Shown: positions 15,115-18,048 of the stretch, piece by piece | Position numbering within the stretch: the first letter of the stretch is position 1 | Layout of the letters: every line of letters begins with the position of its first letter | Assembly (NCBI GenBank): GCA_035604215.1 | Contig: DATNIW010000032.1 | Location: 1 to 18,048, forward strand | DNA length: 18,048 bases | Source of the DNA: UBA5070 sp035604215 | GTDB lineage: Bacteria > Fibrobacterota > Fibrobacteria > UBA5070 | Direction of reading: 5' to 3' | The notes under the pieces: model-generated | What the model was told of the DNA's origin: nothing | Seen by the model: the letters and a program-made list of their open reading frames with translations, nothing else | The model's database searches: none | Program-made: the position numbers and the translations under genes

Positions 15115-15387
15115 TTAGCGGCGGATTTGGAGGGTCTTGATGAGCGCGCGGTACCCTTCCAGGTCCGTCTTCGTCAGGTAGTCCAGCAGGCGCCGGCGCT
15201 TGGAGACGAGCATCAACAACCCCCGACGGTTGTGGACGTCGTTGGGATGGAGTTTGGCGTGTTCGGTCAGGTTGGTGATCCGCTCGGTCAGGAGCGAGAT
15301 CTGAACCTCCGTGGAACCGGTGTTGGAGGGTTTGCCTCCGAACTTTCCGATCAGTTCCTTCTTCTTCTCAGCGGTGATGGTCGACAT
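15115..15387 (-). CDS. rpsO: Small ribosomal subunit protein uS15
   Basis: A 90-residue S15 protein, exactly the family length. It binds the central domain of 16S rRNA early in 30S assembly. 'GSTEVQISLLTERITNLTEH' (24-43) and 'HNRRGLLMLVSKRRRLLDYL' (52-71) are the signature helices. GAAGGAAAGAG immediately precedes the ATG on the minus strand. It sits between ribF (57 bases upstream) and pnp (18 bases downstream). In several bacteria S15 represses its own translation through its leader; I could not identify such a structure in the 57-base spacer. Confidence 0.98.
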   Translation of the reverse strand: MSTITAEKKKELIGKFGGKPSNTGSTEVQISLLTERITNLTEHAKLHPNDVHNRRGLLMLVSKRRRLLDYLTKTDLEGYRALIKTLQIRR

Positions 15388-15398
15388 TCTCTTTCCTT

Positions 15399-15429
15399 CT
15401 TATATCGCCGCTCTCATCCTCAATGTCGA
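15399..15429 (-). promoter_or_regulatory. Possible internal promoter for rpsO-pnp
   Basis: In the 57-base ribF-rpsO spacer the minus strand carries TCGACA (15429-15424, 5/6 match to TTGACA), a 19-base spacer, and TATAAG (15404-15399, 5/6 match to TATAAT). The spacer is longer than the preferred 17 bases, so activity is uncertain. Independent rpsO transcription would fit the high demand for S15. Confidence 0.3.
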
Positions 15430-15444
15430 CCTCTCCGCGATGGT

Positions 15445-16404
15445 TCAGGGAAGTGTGGCGACCTTTTTCCGCGCTGTTTCCGCATCGCTCCCGATCTGGG
15501 CGCGCAGCGCGTCGAGTGACTCGAATCGGCATTCTTGACGAAGCGGGAAGTATAGATCCAATCGGCAGATCTGACCATAATCCGGTCCCACCCCGTCCAG
15601 ACAGTGGACTTCCACGATGCGGATGCCGCGTTGGAAGGTGGGCGCCGTCCCGATGTTCACCACGGCGGGGTGGACCTCCTCTTCCCAACGCAATCGACCG
15701 GCATACACGCCGGAAGCCGGAAGGAGCTTCCGAGGGCTGATCGGCTCCAGATTGGCGGTGGGAAAGCCGATGGTCCGCCCTCGACCCTCGCCGCGGACGA
15801 CCTCTCCCCACAAGCTCCAGGGGTGCCCCAGCAGGTCGACGGCTTCCTGGAAGCGCCCCCAGGTCGTCAGGGCTTGGCGGATGCGCGTGGAAGAGACGGG
15901 TCCTCCGTCCCGATCCAACTGGCCCACCACGGACAAGGCCACACCGCGCTCCTGGCAACGAGGGGTGATGCCCTCGGCGGTGCCCGTGGCCCCGCGACCG
16001 AACCGGTGGTCGAACCCGAGCACCAGCTCGCGGGCGCCCAGGTCGTCGATCAGGAGATCCACGAACTCGAGGGCGGACAACCTCCGGAGATTGTCTTCGA
16101 AGCGGACGGTGATGGGCAGATCCACGCCCTGCTCGCGCAGGAGGACCTCCCTTTCCTTCCAAGTGGACAGAAGCTCCGGTCCGCCGCGAAGATCCAGGAA
16201 ATGCCGGGTGTGGGGCTCGAAGGTCACCGCGACCAACGGAAGCCCGAGTTCCGTGGCGCGGTTTCGGGCCGCGGCCAGGAGCCGTTGGTGGCCCAGATGG
16301 ACGCCATCGAAGTTTCCCACCGTCACCACCGAGCCGACGCCCGGTCGAAGCGGTGCGAGGTCGCCGAAATCGATCGGGTGGATGGACCGGTGCGGTAGGG
16401 GCAC
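15445..16404 (-). CDS. ribF: Bifunctional riboflavin kinase / FAD synthetase
   Basis: A 319-residue two-domain enzyme that phosphorylates riboflavin to FMN and adenylylates FMN to FAD. The N-terminal FAD-synthetase (nucleotidyl-transferase) domain has VGNFDGVHLGHQRLL (29-43), GFDHRFGRGATG (130-141) and SSTRIR (171-176). The C-terminal riboflavin-kinase domain has GRGRTIGFPTANL (207-219) and EVHCLD (265-270) with the likely catalytic Glu265. The start is GTG at 16404, with the usual number of residues before the GNFDGVH motif but no clear Shine-Dalgarno, so the exact start is moderately uncertain. It heads the ribF-rpsO-pnp cluster. In many bacteria truB precedes ribF, but here the divergent hipBA pair does, 180 bases away. 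Confidence 0.95.
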   Translation of the reverse strand: MPLPHRSIHPIDFGDLAPLRPGVGSVVTVGNFDGVHLGHQRLLAAARNRATELGLPLVAVTFEPHTRHFLDLRGGPELLSTWKEREVLLREQGVDLPITVRFEDNLRRLSALEFVDLLIDDLGARELVLGFDHRFGRGATGTAEGITPRCQERGVALSVVGQLDRDGGPVSSTRIRQALTTWGRFQEAVDLLGHPWSLWGEVVRGEGRGRTIGFPTANLEPISPRKLLPASGVYAGRLRWEEEVHPAVVNIGTAPTFQRGIRIVEVHCLDGVGPDYGQICRLDLYFPLRQECRFESLDALRAQIGSDAETARKKVATLP

Positions 16405-16506
16405 GGCCAGGAAAGGTAGACGAGACCACCGTCTGGAACGCGATGCAGGAGGAGGGCATGTCCAGCTCTCGGGTCCTTCCGATTCACATCATAACCTTCT
16501 ATAAGT

Positions 16507-16522
16507 AGTTGGAAATCAATCA
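16507..16522. promoter_or_regulatory. Candidate second HipB operator overlapping the hipBA promoter
   Basis: TCAATCA at 16516-16522 repeats the right half of the perfect palindrome at 16552-16567, exactly 45 bases upstream. Its left half (AGTTGGA, 16507-16513) matches TGATTGA at 4 of 7 positions. It covers the -35 box and part of the promoter spacer, so occupancy would block RNA polymerase. Operator function is inferred. Confidence 0.4.
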
Positions 16523-16537
16523 TTTTGGCGGTATACT
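16509..16537 (+). promoter_or_regulatory. Sigma70-type promoter of hipBA
   Basis: TTGGAA (16509-16514) and TATACT (16532-16537) are separated by exactly 17 bases, the optimal spacing, and each matches the consensus hexamer closely. Transcription would start near 16543-16545, about 40 bases before the hipB ATG. This is the strongest promoter I can see in the window. Confidence 0.65.
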
Positions 16538-16551
16538 GAACCAGTAGTAGT

Positions 16552-16567
16552 TGATTGAGATCAATCA
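16552..16567. promoter_or_regulatory. Palindromic operator, likely HipB-binding site
   Basis: TGATTGA-GA-TCAATCA is a perfect inverted repeat of two 7-base arms. It lies about eight bases downstream of the predicted hipBA transcription start and 17 bases before the hipB ATG. Xre-type antitoxins such as HipB bind short palindromes in their own promoter as dimers, which makes this the best operator candidate (inference from family behaviour). Confidence 0.55.
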
Positions 16568-16584
16568 GAACTCCGAGAAAATCC

Positions 16585-16890
16585 ATGGCGTTCCGCACCA
16601 TCGAGCAGATCGAGACCTTGATCGGGGAGAAGCTTCGATCCTACCGATTGGAACTCAACAAGTCCCAGGAGGAGGTGGCGGCCATGGCCGGAGTCAGTGC
16701 GGGTGTCCTCCGCCGGCTGGAGAGCGGTGAAGGAACCAATCTCCGCGCCTTCATCAAGGTCGTGAAGGCCCTGCGCCTGGAGGAATGGTTCGAGACCCTG
16801 GCCCCGATTCCCGCGGTCAACCCCTACCTGATGGTCGAGGATCGCCCGCGACGGCGCGCGCGGAAGAAGAAGGCCGGGAATGCCTCCTGA
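16585..16890 (+). CDS. hipB: HipB-type antitoxin, Xre-family HTH repressor
   Basis: A 101-residue protein read from ATG 16585. A TTG at 16555 in the same frame would add ten residues but lies inside the operator palindrome and only about ten bases from the predicted transcript start, so I reject it. Residues about 8-65 form an Xre/Cro-type helix-turn-helix ('LRSYRLELNKSQEEVAAMAG', then VSAGVLRRLESGEGTNLRAF). The C-terminus is strongly basic (RPRRRARKKK, residues 87-96), unusual for the fold and perhaps an extra DNA or HipA contact. It should neutralise HipA and repress the operon with it. The stop overlaps the hipA start by 11 bases, the typical antitoxin-first order. Pairing with HipA makes the name safe despite low sequence detail. 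Confidence 0.82.
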   Translation: MAFRTIEQIETLIGEKLRSYRLELNKSQEEVAAMAGVSAGVLRRLESGEGTNLRAFIKVVKALRLEEWFETLAPIPAVNPYLMVEDRPRRRARKKKAGNAS

Positions 16891-18048
16891 GGGGAAGGTC
16901 TTCCGCCACGTCTCCAGGATCGAGGTCCATCTGTGGGGGCATCCCGTGGGTCGCCTGGCGATGGACCCCGGAACCGGATTCTACGCATTCCGCTACGATC
17001 CGGCGTTCCACGGACAGGGGATCGAACCGGCTCCGTTGCAGATGCCCGTGAACGAGCTCCGGACCTTGGTCTTCCCCGACCTTTCTCCCCGGACCTTCCA
17101 GAGGCTGCCCGCCATGATCAGCGACAGTCTTCCCGACAGGTTCGGCAATCGACTGATCGAGGAGAGCCTGCGTGCCTACGGAGTCGGTCCGGACGCCATC
17201 ACGACGCTCGACCGCCTGGCCTATCTCGGCAACCGGACCATGGGAGCGCTCCACTTCAAGCCGCCACGCGGCGAAGTGGAGAGGGCGTCGGCCATCGAGC
17301 TCGAAACCCTCGTGGCCGAGGCTCGCCGAGCCGTCCACGAACGGTTGGACGAGGGGAACGGCTCCCAGGCGCTCAAGCACATCATCAGCGTGGGCATCTC
17401 CGCCGGTGGAGCACGGCCCAAGGCCGTGATCTGCTGGAACCCCGGCACCGGCGAACTTCGCTCCGGCCAGTTCGACGCTCCCGAGGGCTTCCAGCACTGG
17501 CTCCTCAAGTTCGACGGAATCGAGGACGGCCAGCTTGGAGCGCCGCGCGTGGAGGGACGGGTGGAATACGCCTACGCCCTGATGGCCAAGGCCGCCGGGA
17601 TCGCGATGATGGAATGCCGCCTGCACGAAGAGGGTGGCAGAGCCCACTTCATGACCCGCCGCTTCGATCGCGACGGCGCGGAGACCAGGCACCACATCCA
17701 GACCCTTTGCGCGATGGCGCACCTGGACTTCGGCATGGCCGGGGCCTTTTCCTACGGCCAACTCTTCGAGACCATCCTGCGGCTCGGGCTGCCCGACGAA
17801 GACCTGGAACAGGCCTTCCGGCGCATGGTCTTCAACGTGCTGGCCCGGAACCTGGACGACCACACGAAGAACGTCTCCTTCCGGCTGAAGCAGGGGGGAC
17901 GCTGGGAACTCGCACCCGCCTACGACCTCACCTTCGCCCACAACCCCGAAGGCGCGTGGAACCACCAACATTTCCTGTCCGTCAACGGACGCCGCGACGG
18001 GATCGGCCGGGAAGACCTGCTCCTGGAAGGCGAGCGCTACTCCATCGG
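16880..18048 (+). CDS. hipA: HipA-type serine/threonine kinase toxin, 3' end outside the window
   Basis: 389 residues are visible from ATG 16880 and the frame is still open at the right edge; E. coli HipA is about 440 residues. AAGAAGG upstream supports this start. The N-terminal couple-HipA subdomain is at about 13-125 ('VEVHLWG..' in form, 'LPAMISDSLPDRFGNRLIEE'). The glycine-rich loop is VGISAGGARPKAVI (171-184), with Ser174 in the region where E. coli HipA has its autophosphorylated Ser150. The catalytic loop is N-L-D-D-H-T-K-N (324-331) with Asp326 and Lys330, and the metal-binding motif is APAYDLT (345-351) with Asp349. These residues are intact, so the kinase looks active. The E. coli enzyme phosphorylates glutamyl-tRNA synthetase and induces persistence; the target here is unknown. 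Confidence 0.92.
   Translation, partial: MPPEGKVFRHVSRIEVHLWGHPVGRLAMDPGTGFYAFRYDPAFHGQGIEPAPLQMPVNELRTLVFPDLSPRTFQRLPAMISDSLPDRFGNRLIEESLRAYGVGPDAITTLDRLAYLGNRTMGALHFKPPRGEVERASAIELETLVAEARRAVHERLDEGNGSQALKHIISVGISAGGARPKAVICWNPGTGELRSGQFDAPEGFQHWLLKFDGIEDGQLGAPRVEGRVEYAYALMAKAAGIAMMECRLHEEGGRAHFMTRRFDRDGAETRHHIQTLCAMAHLDFGMAGAFSYGQLFETILRLGLPDEDLEQAFRRMVFNVLARNLDDHTKNVSFRLKQGGRWELAPAYDLTFAHNPEGAWNHQHFLSVNGRRDGIGREDLLLEGERYSI

Noticed and set aside
16490..16550. Minus-strand promoter for ribF
   Set aside because: TATAGA- and TATGAT-like words exist but none has a -35 box at an acceptable distance; not called.
1..18048. tRNA, rRNA, CRISPR array, insertion sequence or dif site
   Set aside because: Looked for by eye on both strands; no cloverleaf, spaced direct repeats, transposase or dif-like sequence was seen.

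Overview
The window is GC-rich, gene-dense bacterial DNA from a Gram-negative (two-membrane) organism, as shown by a TonB-dependent outer-membrane receptor and a SPOR-domain lipoprotein. I cannot fix the phylum from the sequence. The small GreA-like protein and the receptor's plug motif resemble, from memory, proteins of the Bacteroidetes/Fibrobacterota side of the tree, but that is a weak guess. Almost everything is chromosomal core or metabolic content. I see no phage, insertion sequence, CRISPR array, rRNA or tRNA.

Layout: (1) 1-2031 (+) is a TonB-dependent receptor cut by the left edge. (2) 2141-5484 (+) is a tightly overlapping operon: SPOR lipoprotein, rimO (ribosomal protein S12 methylthiotransferase), a XerC/D-type tyrosine recombinase and a small GreA/GreB-like protein. 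(3) 5485-5573 is a convergent gap carrying a REP-like palindrome. (4) 5574-6320 (-) is an omega-amidase/nitrilase-family hydrolase. (5) 6481-12555 (+) is a three-gene operon: acetate kinase, phosphoketolase and a P-type proton-pumping ATPase. (6) 12556-12984 is a 429-base, visibly less GC-rich gap with a likely pnp terminator. (7) 12985-16404 (-) is the housekeeping operon ribF-rpsO-pnp. (8) 16585 to the right edge (+), divergent from ribF, is a hipB-hipA toxin-antitoxin/kinase pair, with hipA cut by the window end.

The ackA-xfp-ATPase operon reads as one metabolic unit. Phosphoketolase splits xylulose-5-P or fructose-6-P to acetyl-phosphate, acetate kinase turns that into acetate plus ATP, and the proton ATPase can spend ATP to expel protons. 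This would couple acetate overflow to membrane energisation or pH homeostasis (inference).

The most informative regulatory signals are at hipBA: a near-consensus sigma70-type promoter (TTGGAA-N17-TATACT), a perfect 16-base palindrome just past the predicted transcription start, and a second half-site inside the promoter spacer. I found no clearly undescribed multi-gene system. The best leads are the acetate-kinase/phosphoketolase/proton-pump coupling, the Gre-like protein that keeps an acidic tip pair, the hipBA operator layout, and two tiny ORFs that overlap the start codons of ackA and the ATPase gene.
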